From the NCBI GenBank assembly GCA_964017235.1, contig OZ024931.1:20436189-20500188 (forward strand): DNA of 64,000 nt. Reading direction: 5' to 3'. The notes beneath the pieces are model-generated. The model had not been told where the DNA came from, did no database searches, and saw nothing but the letters and a program-made list of their open reading frames with translations. Position 1 is the stretch's first letter, and every line of letters starts with the position of its first letter. This document shows, piece after piece, positions 54,701 through 64,000 of this stretch. Made by a program: the position numbers and the translations under genes. Source of the stretch: Sabellastarte sp. h YS-2021. Its lineage: Eukaryota; Annelida; Polychaeta; Sabellida; Sabellidae.

Positions 54701-57062
54701 TCACCTACTCAAAATGAGTAAATGCGAATTATCTGTAAAAGTATTGCAGATAGCCAATTTTTCTCAAATAACTCATTCACCTACTTTTGGGAGAGCTTTC
54801 ACTTGGTGAAGTTTCAGACCCATAGCTAATTATTTACCTACTCAAAATGAGTAAATGCTAATTATCTGTAAAAGTATTGCGGATGCCCAATTTTTATCAA
54901 ATTAATCATTCATCTACTTGTGGGAGAGCTTTCACATGGTGAAGTTTCAGACCCATAGCTAATTACTCACCTACTCAAAATGAGTAAATGCGAATTATCT
55001 CTAAAAGTATTGCAGATAGCCAATTTTTCTCAAATAACTCATTCACCTACTTTTGGGAGAGCTTTCACTTGGTGAAGTTTCAGACCCATAGCTAATTATT
55101 TACCTACTCAAAATGAGTAAATGCTAATTATCTGTAAAAGTATTGCGGATGCCCAATTTTTATCAAATTAATCATTCATCTACTTGTGGGAGAGCTTTCA
55201 CATGGTGAAGTTTCAGACCCATAGCTAATTACTCACCTACTCAAAATGAGTAAATGCGAATTATCTCTAAAAGTATTGCAGATAGCCAATTTTTCTCAAA
55301 TAACTCATTCACCTACTTTTGGGAGAGCTTTCACTTGGTGAAGTTTCAGACCCATAGCTAATTACTCACCTACTCAAAATGAGTAAATGCTAATTATCTC
55401 TAAAAGTATTGCAGATAGCCAATTTTTCTCAAATAACTCATTCACCTACTTTTGGGAGAGCTTTCACTTGGTGAAGTTTCAGACCCATAGCTAATTACTC
55501 ACCTACTGAAAATGAGTAAATGCGAATTATCTCTAAAAGTATTGCAGATAGCCAATTTTTCTCAAATAACTCATTCACCTACTTTTGGGAGAGCTTTCAC
55601 TTGGTGAAGTTTCAGACCCATAGCTAATTACTCACCTACTCAAAATGAGTAAATGCGAATTATCTCTAAAAGTATTGCAGATAGCCAATTTTTCTCAAAT
55701 AACTCATTCACCTACTTTTGGGAGAGCTTTCACTTGGTGAAGTTTCAGACCCATAGCTAATTACTCACCTACTCAAAATGAGTAAATGCGAATTATCTCT
55801 AAAAGTATTGCAGATAGCCAATTTTTATCAAATTAATCATTCACCTACTTTTGGCAGAGCTTTCACTTGGCGAAGTTTCAGACCCATAGCTAATTATTCA
55901 CCTACTCAAAATGAGTAAATGTGAATTATCTCTAAAAGTATTGCAGATAGCCAATTTTTCTCAAATAACTCATTCACCTACTTTTGGGAGAGCTTTCACT
56001 CTGTGAAGTTTCAGACCCATAGCTATTTATTCACCTACTCAAAATGAGTAAATGCTAATTATCTGTAAAAGTATTGCGGATACCCAATTTTTATCAAATA
56101 CTCATTCATCTACTTGTGGGAGAGCTTTCACATGGTGAAGTTTCAGACCCATAGCTAATTACTCACCTACTCAAAATGAGTAAATGCGAATTATCTCTAA
56201 AAGTATTGCAGATAGCCAATTTTTGTCAAATAAATCATTCACCTACTTTTGGGAGAGCTTTCACTTGGTGAAGTTTCAGACCCATAGCTAATTACTCACC
56301 TACTCAAAATGAGTAAATGCGAATTATCTCTAAAAGTATTGCAGATAGGCAATTTTTCTCAAATAACTCATTCACCTACTTTTGGGAGAGCTTTCACTTG
56401 GTGAAGTTTCAGACCCATAGCTAATTACTCACCTACTCAAAATGAGTAAATGCGAATTATCTGTAAAAGTATTGCAGATAGCCAATTTTTCTCAAATAAC
56501 TCATTCACCTACTTTTGGGAGAGCTTTCACTCTGTGAAGTTTCAGACCCATAGCTAATTACTCACCTACTCAAAATGAGTAAATGCGAATTATCTCTAAA
56601 AGTATTGCAGATAGCCAATTTTTCTCAAATAACTCATTCACCTACTTTTGGGAGAGCTTTCACTTGGTGAAGTTTCAGACCCATAGCTAATTACTCACCT
56701 ACTCAAAATGAGTAAATGCTAATTATCTGTAAAAGTATTGCGGATACCCAATTTTTATCAAATACTCATTCATCTACTTGTGGGAGAGCTTTCACATGGT
56801 GAAGTATCAGACCCATAGCTAATTACTCACCTACTCAAAATGAGTAAATGCGAATTATCTCTAAAAGTATTGCAGATAGCCAGTTTTTCTCAAATAACTC
56901 ATTCACCTACTTTTGGGAGAGCTTTCACTTGGTGAAGTTTCAGACCCATAGATAATTATTCACCTACTCAAAATGAGTAAATGTGAATTATCTCTTAATA
57001 GTATTGCAGATAGCCAATTTTTCTCAAATAACTCATTCACCTACTTTTGGAAGACCTTTCAC
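51735..57062. repeat. 133-bp satellite array, about 40 copies, with higher-order structure
   Basis: GAGCTTTCAC starts monomers at 51735, 51868, 52001 and onward every 133 bp. The monomer contains TTTCACTTGGTGAAG (arms TTCAC/GTGAA), CAGACCCATAGCTAATTACT, the dyad TACTCAAAATGAGTA, GCGAATTATCTCTAAAAGT and ATTGCAGATAGCCAATTTTT. One variant is 132 bp (CAAATACTC for CAAATTAATC). A 5-monomer segment at 51735-52399 recurs at 53065 (offset 1330 = 10 units). An 11-monomer segment at 53331-54792 recurs at 55059-56520 (offset 1728 = 13 units minus 1). No coding sequence. Confidence 0.97.
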
Positions 57063-57515
57063 ACACGAAAATGAAAAATTGTGAATATCTCGGAAAAGCT
57101 ATTTCTTCTGCTTTAATGCTCGGCGGGAGATACACACTACGGCAGTGGTCTTGACAAAAATTTTTGTCTCCCCAAAAATGGTGGCCATTTTGAATTTTCA
57201 AAGATTTTGCAAAACACAAAAATGCTTATATCTCGAAAACCGTGCTATATGGAGCGAACTCAACAAAATTTTGGACCTGCTGGGTATCTCTGCAGAGTAG
57301 CCATGCCAATTTTCAAAATATTTTTGTCTCGCCAAATATAGCGGACATTTTTAATTTTTTTAATTTTTTGCAAAACACAAAAATGCTTATATCTTGAAAA
57401 CCGTCTAGATAGAGCAGACTGCGCTGACTTTGGTTGCCACAACAGTATAAGGCTAGAAACGAAGCATTTTCCTAATACTTTAGCACTCACCTTTATATCC
57501 TTTTCGGGACGCTTT
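57063..57515. repeat. Right flank: two degraded 169-bp-type units and element end
   Basis: Words AATGGTGGCCATTTTGAATT, GCTTATATCTCGAAAACCG, GGTATCTCTGCAGAGTAGCC and TTTTTGTCTCGCC recur at 57170-57340 and 57370-57410, more diverged than in the left array. ATATCCTTTTCGGGACGCTT closes the element. Confidence 0.75.
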
Positions 57516-58620
57516 GTTTTTGCTATGCAAAAACATTATCTTTTTTTTTTGCGAGCGATCCTCTAGTTATGTCCAAGATAACATGTTTTCATGAATCACT
57601 ATATTCAATTTCAATATTCTATTTCTGATGACGTAATGACACATAATTTTGTATCAGCTTTCAAATATAATTTCTCAAGAAATGTAAATCCATATTCCAA
57701 CTAGATATCCATTTTTATGGTATTAATAGAACTGGTATTATTAAATGTCTTCAATTGAAATTCTTTTGTGAAATTTTAAAATAAATTTATATTTTTTTCT
57801 TTGTAAAAACAGTTGTGACATTTTTTATAACTTCAGTATTTTATCCAATCAGTTTTTTTTAAATGTTTAACTAAGTTGGCTATAAAAAGCTATAATCATG
57901 TAGCAAAGCCACAATGCTCAGTTCAGATGCGTGTGTCTCATACAACTTTGTCATACAAACTGAAAAAAAAAACACAACACTAGCAACATTTGTAGAACTC
58001 CACCCATTACTCCCACGTTAATTAGTTGTCAGTTCTAACCACAAAAAACAGACCTAAAGAAGTAAACACCATGCATGCAATTGAAAAAGGGTAAACCCTC
58101 ACCTCCACCCCTGCTGTGTTATCTAATTACTCACAGGCCTAATGTTCTGTGTAGCAGGGTACAGATAAGAAAAACCAGGAACCCTGATAACTTCACTGCT
58201 GTGTGATGAAATGTTACAGCTTAGGTTCTCTGTATAGAGAAGTTTTCAGTGTAAACTTGTAAACAGAAAACTAGTTACTTGAGCAAGGGAGCATTTGAGG
58301 AAAAAATTCAAATTACTAAGTTTTGATGAATAGTTTGAATTTATCTTTTTTATTTAAGATAAGTTTGACATCACAACGTTTTTTTTTAATTATCAGGAAT
58401 TGCATTTATTAAAATATATTTATAAATTACAAAAATTATATTTGGGTGCATCAGTTTTGTTGTAGCTATAAATTTATAAGGAGAATAGATAAAAATGTAC
58501 AAGTACATGCACACATAATCTTTATCATCTTTATAATCTTAGGTTTAAAAATTAGTCTTTGCGTTACAAATACCTACAAATTCAAAAACTATTGCAATAA
58601 TAGTTCTTTCAAATAGTTAG
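57516..58620. other. No gene recognised
   Basis: AT-rich intergenic sequence, including a TTTTTTTTTT run at about 57541. No coding or repeat support. Confidence 0.4.
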
Positions 58621-58830
58621 AGCTGGTGTTCAGACTAGTGTTTCAACCCGGGTTGACACAGATTGAACAAGATTGAAGACTAGTCTGAATGCTCACAATC
58701 AGGGTAAATCTCAACCCTACTCAAGAGGTGGATTGAAGCAGATTGGAGCAGATTGGTCAACCCCCTTTATAGTGTGAACCATCTCAATCCGGGTTGACAA
58801 GGGTTGAGTGTGTTGATACTGTATTAAATT

Positions 58831-59400
58831 GATTTATTGCCTTAAAACAATAACTTAACTTAATATTTATATATATAGCTTCATCCTTTGTAAGCAGGAA
58901 TTTATCCAATTTTTTTTTTTTTTTTTAGTATGGACCTATCACGGAGACGCTGAAAATTTAAATAGCGATTTTTATTTGTTTCTGATCGTCACTATACACA
59001 TATATTTCATTCTGTCTTATATTGGTTTTTATTTCATATGGTTGTTGTTGGGAGTTTATCTCTGTTGATGTACAATAATATTCCCATGTCTTGATATTTG
59101 CGGGTATTTTGGCCCACTACCGGGAATTATCGTTCAATAACCAAGTTCTTTTACATTGTGTTTTTACATTCCTTTCACAACGTATTAATTGCACAACACC
59201 ATACTCCAGAATTTCCATCTATTTAGGTCCCAATAAGGCTTTGTTATGTTTTTCAGGCCCCTCTAAGGGTTTTTTTATTTTTTATTTTCTTTACAGTGGC
59301 TCCAGTGGGGAGTTAGGGTGCCTGTGAGACGTCCACAGGACGAAGATTGACTTGAATGTAAGTTGACTGAACTGACTGTAAAGCTTAGTGGACACTAGCT
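58831..59400. other. No gene recognised; probable LINE 5' flank
   Basis: AT-rich with a run of 17 T. 59200-59400 may already be LINE 5' untranslated sequence because base composition rises toward the coding frame; the exact LINE 5' end is not visible. Confidence 0.3.
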
Positions 59401-59466
59401 ATAAGGTCATTTTTATTTTAGACTCCCCACAGTCCTTTTGTGTGTTAAGGCTCTGGAGTATGAAAA

Positions 59467-60714
59467 ATGTACCTTATACGTTGCCTGGTATTGATCAGTC
59501 TTTTCCTTATCAGTACGTCCGACCATAAAGTACAGGTCAAGGGTTGTTTTGTGGGCTCCGTACTACCTCGATCTTTCAGACTGGCTAGTTTTGGTACAAA
59601 TGCAAGATGCTTTCCCTCATCAGTGAAGTCACGATCCCTCTGTGTTCTCTTGCTTATATGTGGGGATATATCCCTAAATCCTGGACCTATTGTGATGGGG
59701 GTAGCTAACTGTCGGTCTGTAAGAAACAAGGGTCCAATGATTTCTGACGCTGTGTTCAATCACTCACTGGACATATTATCACTGGTCGAAACTCATATTC
59801 GCCCGACTGATACCGATTGTCTGCTTCAATCCATCACACCACTATTTTATAAACTGTGTCAAAGACCTCGTGCACATGGCTTGGGTGGCAGAGTTGGCTT
59901 TCTCATAAACGGCAGCCTGTCTCATAGAATTGTGGATCATCCCACTTTCACCAACTTTGAATGCCTGGTAGTCAGCATTGGATCGAATGCTCATTCTACA
60001 TTGGTTGCTTGTGTTTATCGTCCTCCAGGTTCATGTTCCAATCCTTTTTATGATGAGTTTTATACGCTGATTGAGTTCCTCTCATCTACGAATTCCTCCT
60101 TCATCATTTGTGGCGACTTTAATATTCATATTGACACAACATCAAGGGAGAGTGTTAATTTCCTTAATATTCTTGACTCCTGCAATATTACTCAACATGT
60201 TCATTCTGCTACCCATCTTCATGGCCATACCCTAGATCTCATCCTTACTTCGGATAGTTCTCTGGTTTCAAATGTGGTTGTAAGTGACTACATCTCCGAC
60301 CATGCAATGATCAAATGCCAAGTTGAAACTTCAATAACTCCTAACTCACAAGCTAACAGAGTGACTTATAGGAGATACCATAAAATAAACATGGACACTC
60401 TACGCAATGACTTGAGCAATTGTTCCTTTGTTGCTTGTCCGGGTGACACTGTGGAAAAACTGTATGATCAATACACTAATGATCTTTCCAACCTACTGGA
60501 CAAACATGCTCAGAGGTTACTCGCTGTCTTGCCAAGGAGCCAGCAAAGTGGCTATCAGATACCTACAAAAATGCCAAATCCATCCGACGACAGTTTGAAT
60601 GCATCTGGCGTAAAAAGAAAACTCCTCTCAACCGTGCAAGGCTGCGCAAACAAATTGCCAGGTGTAATTCACTTGCCAATAAAGACAAAGCCACATATTA
60701 CAGAGCTCTTGTAA
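59467..60714 (+). CDS. CR1-like LINE: 2A-like leader plus AP endonuclease (frameshifted at its end)
   Basis: The first 30 residues are hydrophobic (CLVLISLFLIS), then LLLICGDISLNPGP at 61-74, a 2A-like ribosome-skipping motif with Ser in place of the usual Glu. An apurinic-type endonuclease domain follows: ANCRSVRNKG (about 79-88), LSLVETHI (about 105-112, catalytic Glu), VACVYRPPG (about 179), CGDFNIHID (about 217, catalytic Asp/Asn), SATHLHGHTLDLILTS (about 249) and VVSDYISDHAMI (about 271, Ser-Asp-His). After about residue 360 the frame is no longer LINE-like: the true continuation lies in another frame from about 60546, so an indel has occurred. The domain order is that of single-polyprotein CR1/L2-clade LINEs, whose endonuclease nicks the target DNA. 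Confidence 0.88.
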   Translation: MYLIRCLVLISLFLISTSDHKVQVKGCFVGSVLPRSFRLASFGTNARCFPSSVKSRSLCVLLLICGDISLNPGPIVMGVANCRSVRNKGPMISDAVFNHSLDILSLVETHIRPTDTDCLLQSITPLFYKLCQRPRAHGLGGRVGFLINGSLSHRIVDHPTFTNFECLVVSIGSNAHSTLVACVYRPPGSCSNPFYDEFYTLIEFLSSTNSSFIICGDFNIHIDTTSRESVNFLNILDSCNITQHVHSATHLHGHTLDLILTSDSSLVSNVVVSDYISDHAMIKCQVETSITPNSQANRVTYRRYHKINMDTLRNDLSNCSFVACPGDTVEKLYDQYTNDLSNLLDKHAQRLLAVLPRSQQSGYQIPTKMPNPSDDSLNASGVKRKLLSTVQGCANKLPGVIHLPIKTKPHITELL

Positions 60715-61481
60715 ATGAAAACGGTGACGACCCTAAAAAACTGTGGCAAGTTCTGCATTCTACCTTACACCGTATCCCTGACAAGGTTCTTCCATCAAAT
60801 AGTTCACACAAAAAATTGGCTGATGAGTTTGCCGCTTTTTTCACCAACAAGATTTCTAAAATCCGAGAATCTTTTACCAGTTCTTCATCCTTTTCCTTGC
60901 CATCTCCTGTGAATCCGCCAGGACTCGTCAAATTTGATGATGTCTCACCTGATGATATTGCGAAGGTAATCAAAAATTCACCTACAAAATCCTGTCTCCT
61001 GGATTCTTGGCCTACTTTCCTAGTTAAGGATTGCCTTGATATACTTCTTCCTTCTATCACAAAACTTGTGAATTGTTCTTTGTCGGAAGGTGCTGTCCCA
61101 GATGGCTTCAAAAGTGCTGTTGTCACTCCACTGATAAAGAAATCTTCTTTATCAAAAGACGATCACCCTGTGTCTGGGCTGAGCTTCATCTCAAAACTCG
61201 TAGAACGTGTAGTTGCCTCACAACTGAGTAGACATGTCTCTCTCCATGGGTTGGAAAATGAGAATCAATCTGCCTATAGACGTGGCCATTCAACTGAAAC
61301 AGCTCTTTTGTCTATAAAGAATCAGATTCACCTATCTCTAGCCAGAGGTGAGGCAACAGCTGTGGTGCTGCTTGATCAATCTGCAGCTTTTGACACGATT
61401 GATCATGACAAACTCCTTGATTGCTTAAGAAAATGGTTCGGTGTCGGGGGTAGATGCCTTGATTGGTTCAAGTCATACTGA
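60546..61481 (+). pseudogene. CR1-like LINE: linker and reverse transcriptase N-terminal half
   Basis: Open in one frame from about 60546 (KWLSDTYKNAKS), in a different frame from the endonuclease. It shows KKLWQVLHSTLHRIP, FFTNKISKIRESF, DSWPTFLVKDCLDILLPSI, VTPLIKK, HPVSGLSFISKLVERVV, QSAYRRGHSTETALL and LLDQSAAFDTIDHDKLL. The last carries the first catalytic Asp of the reverse transcriptase palm. It stops at 61481 through a frameshift just after DWFKSY. Compared with 9190-9237 the NYRPVS motif has lost residues. Confidence 0.85.
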
Positions 61482-62300
61482 TCGTACCTAATGCATCAAG
61501 ATTGGCTCTGTTCTCTCTGAGACTAGTAAGCTTAAGTTTGGGGTTCCTCAAGGTTCAGTTCTTGGTCCTTTTTTTCGTTGTATACCACAACTTTGAGCAA
61601 AGTAATCTCTAAACATACAGATGTCAAATTTCATTTCTACACTGATGACACCCAGCTGTTTATTCACCTAATACACAAAAATGCAAAAATTGCCTTCGAT
61701 CGGCTAGGAAAGTGTCTCGAAGATGTCAAACTGTGGTTGTGTGCAAATAAACTAAAGCTGAATGCTGATAAGACCGACTTCATTATATTTGGCTCCAAGT
61801 CTCAACAAGATAAGTTAAACCATTCTTTCCAGTAAACATATTGGGTGAATCACTGATACCTTCAGATGCTGTTAAGAATTTGGGTGTCTGGTTTGACTCA
61901 GATTCGACAGTACTTGACTCGTGATGCTGCTCTTATGGCTGCAAATGCACTTGTGGGGAGTAGACTTGACTACTGTAACTCCTTGTTTAGGGGTCTATCT
62001 GTTTCTAACCTACGCAAGCTACAATGCATTCAAAACAGTCTGGCCAGAATTGTTTGTAGAGCCACTTGTCTTTCTCATACCACTCCACTAAGAAAAGCCC
62101 TTCATTAGCTACCCATAAGGCACCGTTGCATCTTCAAGACTGCCTTGCTGGTGTACAAATACCTACATACTAACTGTCCGAAATATTTCAGCCCATTCCT
62201 CAAAGTTAGACAATGTGCCTATAATACTCGGTTGAGTCAATCTGATGGTAATCTGATCAGAAAAAAACTTAAGGCATACCTATTCTGCCTAGCTTATCCT
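61482..62300 (+). pseudogene. CR1-like LINE: reverse transcriptase C-terminal half, broken
   Basis: Pieces in shifting frames: KFGVPQGSVLGPF (about 61534-61573), then HFYTDDTQLFIHL (about 61632; YTDD is the catalytic box, intact), VKLWLCANKLKLNADKTDFI, KNLGVWFDSDS, then a gap. RQYLTRDAALMAANALVGSR, LDYCNSLFRGLS and QNSLARIVCRAT follow to a stop at 62108. Beyond it come HRCIFKTALLVYKYL and NCPKYFSPFL. Relative to 9890-9990 a segment between DSD and the RQYLTRD stretch is deleted. Not functional. Confidence 0.85.
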
Positions 62301-62383
62301 CCTTAGTATTTTCCACCCCATATGGCGTTCTCCGTGATGTCGACCATTGCTATGGATAAGGACAATGATTTTTTTGTGACTAT

Positions 62384-62461
62384 GCTTTTGATGTTACGCC
62401 TTAGAGTCTGTCACTTTGGCAGAGATTAAGCGCTATAAAAGTTGAATTGGAATTGGAATTA
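62384..62461 (+). mobile_element. CR1-like LINE 3' tail with GGAATT repeats
   Basis: TGTTACGCCTTAGAGTCTGT, GATTAAGCGCTATAAAAGTT and then GAATTGGAATTGGAATT. The first two words are shared with the tails near 10570-10640 and 5128-5248. A short 3' repeat in place of poly(A) is typical of CR1/L2-clade LINEs. Confidence 0.85.
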
Positions 62462-62790
62462 AAACATTGGCCACCAGGCAGGATAATTGTGTGATTTCTG
62501 TATAATGGCAATTTGGTATAAAATGAATGAAAATTTGAAATTGTAATAGGATGATCCAGTAAGCAGAACTATTTCAAAGGATTGAAATTAGTCTGTTTTA
62601 GTGGCAAAATTTAAAAAATACAACAATCTCTTTGATTAATTGTAAAAACTTTTATTTATCTGTGTGGCAGCTAATATAATATTAGGATCTTCTATAGTTT
62701 CAGCAATGTGAAAGAAATAATTGTAATTTTAATAATTAATGAGCATTACTTTAAGCTAAATTTGGAGGCTTTATTGTACTCAGTTTTTGA
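62462..62790. other. No gene recognised
   Basis: AT-rich spacer between the LINE tail and the inverted arm at 62795. Confidence 0.35.
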
Positions 62791-62929
62791 GAATTTTCAA
62801 TCCAGATTAGGCTTTGTAGTGTGGACACTCAAACCGGATTGAGATGAATCTGCTTCAATCTGCTTCCACCCTCAATCCTTGTCAACATGGATTGCAGTGT
62901 GAACAGGGTATATATCTCCCTCTAGAAAA

Positions 62930-63260
62930 AGAATTTTCAATCAACGATCACTAGTCATTCATTTCAACATTCAACCTGTTTTCTGTTCAATAACATGACT
63001 AAGATTTCATGATTTAGTGTTGATTTTTTATGAAGTATCACTACTTTTTCCAGTCAGAAATCCAGCTTTGAAATAGTGTTGAAATTGTGTCAGTGTCAAT
63101 TTTTCAACCAAAAATCACCATGATTTATGGTCAAAATATCACTACTTTTTCATGTCAGAAAACTAACTTAGTTTTAGTAGTTGATCATGTGAATTTCAAC
63201 GTCAGGACCTGTTTTCAACTCTAAATTAACGACATTTCAAGGCATGTGCCTGATGGGTAT
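62930..63260. repeat. TTTCAAC-rich repeat ending in GTGCCTGATGGGTA
   Basis: Units of about 70-85 bp with TTTCAACATTCAACC-, CCTGTTTTC-, CACTACTTTTTC(C/A)(A/T)GTCAGAAA-type words. The end GGCATGTGCCTGATGGGTA mirrors the start CCCAGCAGGCAC at 49748, so both may be ends of one element family. Confidence 0.5.
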
Positions 63261-63337
63261 GCACTACAAATTTTCATCAAAACAGTAAGAAGACAAGGAA
63301 TACATGTGAAAAATATAAAATCTCATGCTAGAATCGC

Positions 63338-63482
63338 AATAACACACTCCTAGCATGGGGTTATGCATAGTTTTACAACTCATACCTCATTAGAAACACC
63401 CAGGCTTGGTCCTTTCGTGTTACTAATATCGCTATATGTTGTAAAACTCCACTGCATAGCCCCACGCTAGTCCTGTGTTATT
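63338..63482. mobile_element. Small palindromic MITE
   Basis: The left arm AATAACACACTCCTAGCATG, GGGTTATGCATAG, GTTTTACAACTCATA is mirrored by the right arm TATATGTTGTAAAACTCCAC, TGCATAGCCCCACGCTAG, TCCTGTGTTATT. About 145 bp, imperfect arms of about 45-50 bp. Confidence 0.65.
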
Positions 63483-64000
63483 CCATAAGTATACTGAGAA
63501 TACCCTATGAGCTGGTGAAGATATCTGGCAATTTTACTACAATTACCCACGACTTAGCTACAGGTAGGGACAATGAATGTGATCTTTGAAGACTCTTCTA
63601 CCATAAAGAAAGAAATTGTTGTGACTTAAGAAAGAACAATATCCAGCGAATTTAGACCCCAGTTACACATCCACGGATGTTGTGCCGGATCGCACCAGGT
63701 TTCCTAATATAGAAAATGTTGAGTGATTTACAGATCATATTTTTCATCCATGAAGACGTCCGTTATGTCCTTGTGACATCCGCCACGTATGTGATGTGTC
63801 CGTGAGGACACCACGGAAAAATCAAATTGCTTGATTTTTCCGTAAATGCTTTGCTGATCTTATGTGTAATTGATATCCATAACTCATCTGTATCTAATCC
63901 GTAACTTGTCCGTATCATCCTTACAGCAGTCGTGGATGTCCTTGTGGAATCCGTGATATCCTTGACTCATCCATACAAATAAAGGCCCGGAAAATTTCTA
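63483..64000. other. No gene recognised; repeat-like end of window
   Basis: 63660-63960 has recurring CCACGGATG-, CCGTGA- and TGTCCTTGTG-type words (GACATCCGCCACG, GTGGATGTCCTTGTGG), suggesting a further repeat that continues past the window. Confidence 0.35.

Larger units (their letters stand above)
50226..57515. mobile_element. Composite 7.3-kb repeat element around the 133-bp satellite
   Basis: Left end has a perfect hairpin AAGCGTCCC-GCAA-GGGACGCTT (50226-50247). A leader follows with CTATAACTCTGTAACCG-like and CAAATTTGGCAGG words, then the 169-bp repeats, the 133-bp satellite, two more degraded 169-bp-type units, and GGGACGCTT again at 57506-57514. The same 169-bp family on both sides means the satellite expanded inside one element. 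Helitron-type elements of molluscs are known to carry central tandem arrays. CCTCTAG followed by T at about 57550 could be a Helitron 3' end, but I cannot prove the class. Confidence 0.55.
58622..62915. mobile_element. Possible old inverted-repeat element split by the LINE
   Basis: The left arm (58622-58830) has GGTGGATTGAAGCAGATTGG, AGTGTGAACCATCTCAATCC and GGGTTGACAAGGGTTGAG. The right arm (62795-62915) has, inverted, GGATTGAGATGAATCTGCTT, CAATCTGCTTCCACC, CAATCCTTGTCAACAT and AGTGTGAACAG. Mirrored arms suggest one palindromic element into which the LINE region was inserted. Outer ends and target duplication could not be fixed. Confidence 0.4.

Noticed and set aside
51735..57062. Possible CRISPR-like array because of regular repeats
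   Set aside because: The units are contiguous 133-bp monomers with no unique spacers, in an animal genome; it is a satellite.

Overview
This is a window of nuclear DNA from an animal, AT-rich, gene-poor and heavily repetitive. The likely source is a marine invertebrate, most probably a mollusc such as a bivalve. That is an inference from four things: a CR1-type LINE carrying a 2A-like peptide, DIRS-type retrotransposon remnants, tRNA-derived SINEs, and arrays rich in TGACCTTG. No mitochondrial, bacterial or rRNA sequence was seen, and no functional tRNA gene.

Host genes. (1) On the minus strand, 12453-26137 holds a four-exon gene for a GNAT-fold N-acetyltransferase of the NAT16/histidine N-acetyltransferase family. 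All four exons join with GT-AG borders in compatible phases to give 354 residues. (2) On the plus strand, 40072-41202 holds an intact single-exon 376-residue multi-pass membrane protein of the EamA/SLC35G-like transporter family. (3) Fragments only: a PSI-domain (plexin/semaphorin-like) exon remnant near 31777-31949 with an in-frame stop at its donor site, a coding-like stretch at 30557-30697, and a decayed minus-strand reading frame at about 18330-19315 interrupted by a SINE.

Layout. 0-12 kb: MITEs with clear terminal inverted repeats, degraded CR1-like LINE copies (5128-5248, 6320-7870, 8470-10650) and SINEs. 12-27 kb: the NAT16-like gene. Its intron 2 carries an LTR-like block with an exact 533-bp tandem duplication, a SINE and the decayed reading frame. 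Its intron 1 carries about 16 copies of a 147-bp repeat in which each unit has an everted pair of AGGTCA nuclear-receptor half-sites. A Mu-like MITE and a perfect CRE palindrome lie upstream of its start codon. 27-38 kb: TGACCT arrays (DR1 plus DR5 spacing), a GGGCCC-ended MITE, DIRS RNase H fragments split by a hAT-like element, and unclassified sequence. 38-43 kb: a 34-base G tract, the SLC35G-like gene and a SINE. 43-47 kb: a nested palindrome-ended element built of CCA(C/G)CAGTGGC-type motifs. 48-50 kb: a SINE and AT-rich DNA. 50.2-57.5 kb: a composite repeat in which a roughly 169-bp repeat flanks a 5.3-kb, about 40-copy array of a 133-bp satellite with higher-order structure. 59.4-62.5 kb: a nearly full-length but frameshifted CR1-like LINE (2A-like motif, endonuclease, reverse transcriptase), apparently inside an older inverted-repeat element.

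The two host genes show no functional link. The window mainly records transposon nesting, with target-site duplications that allow a relative order of insertion to be read.
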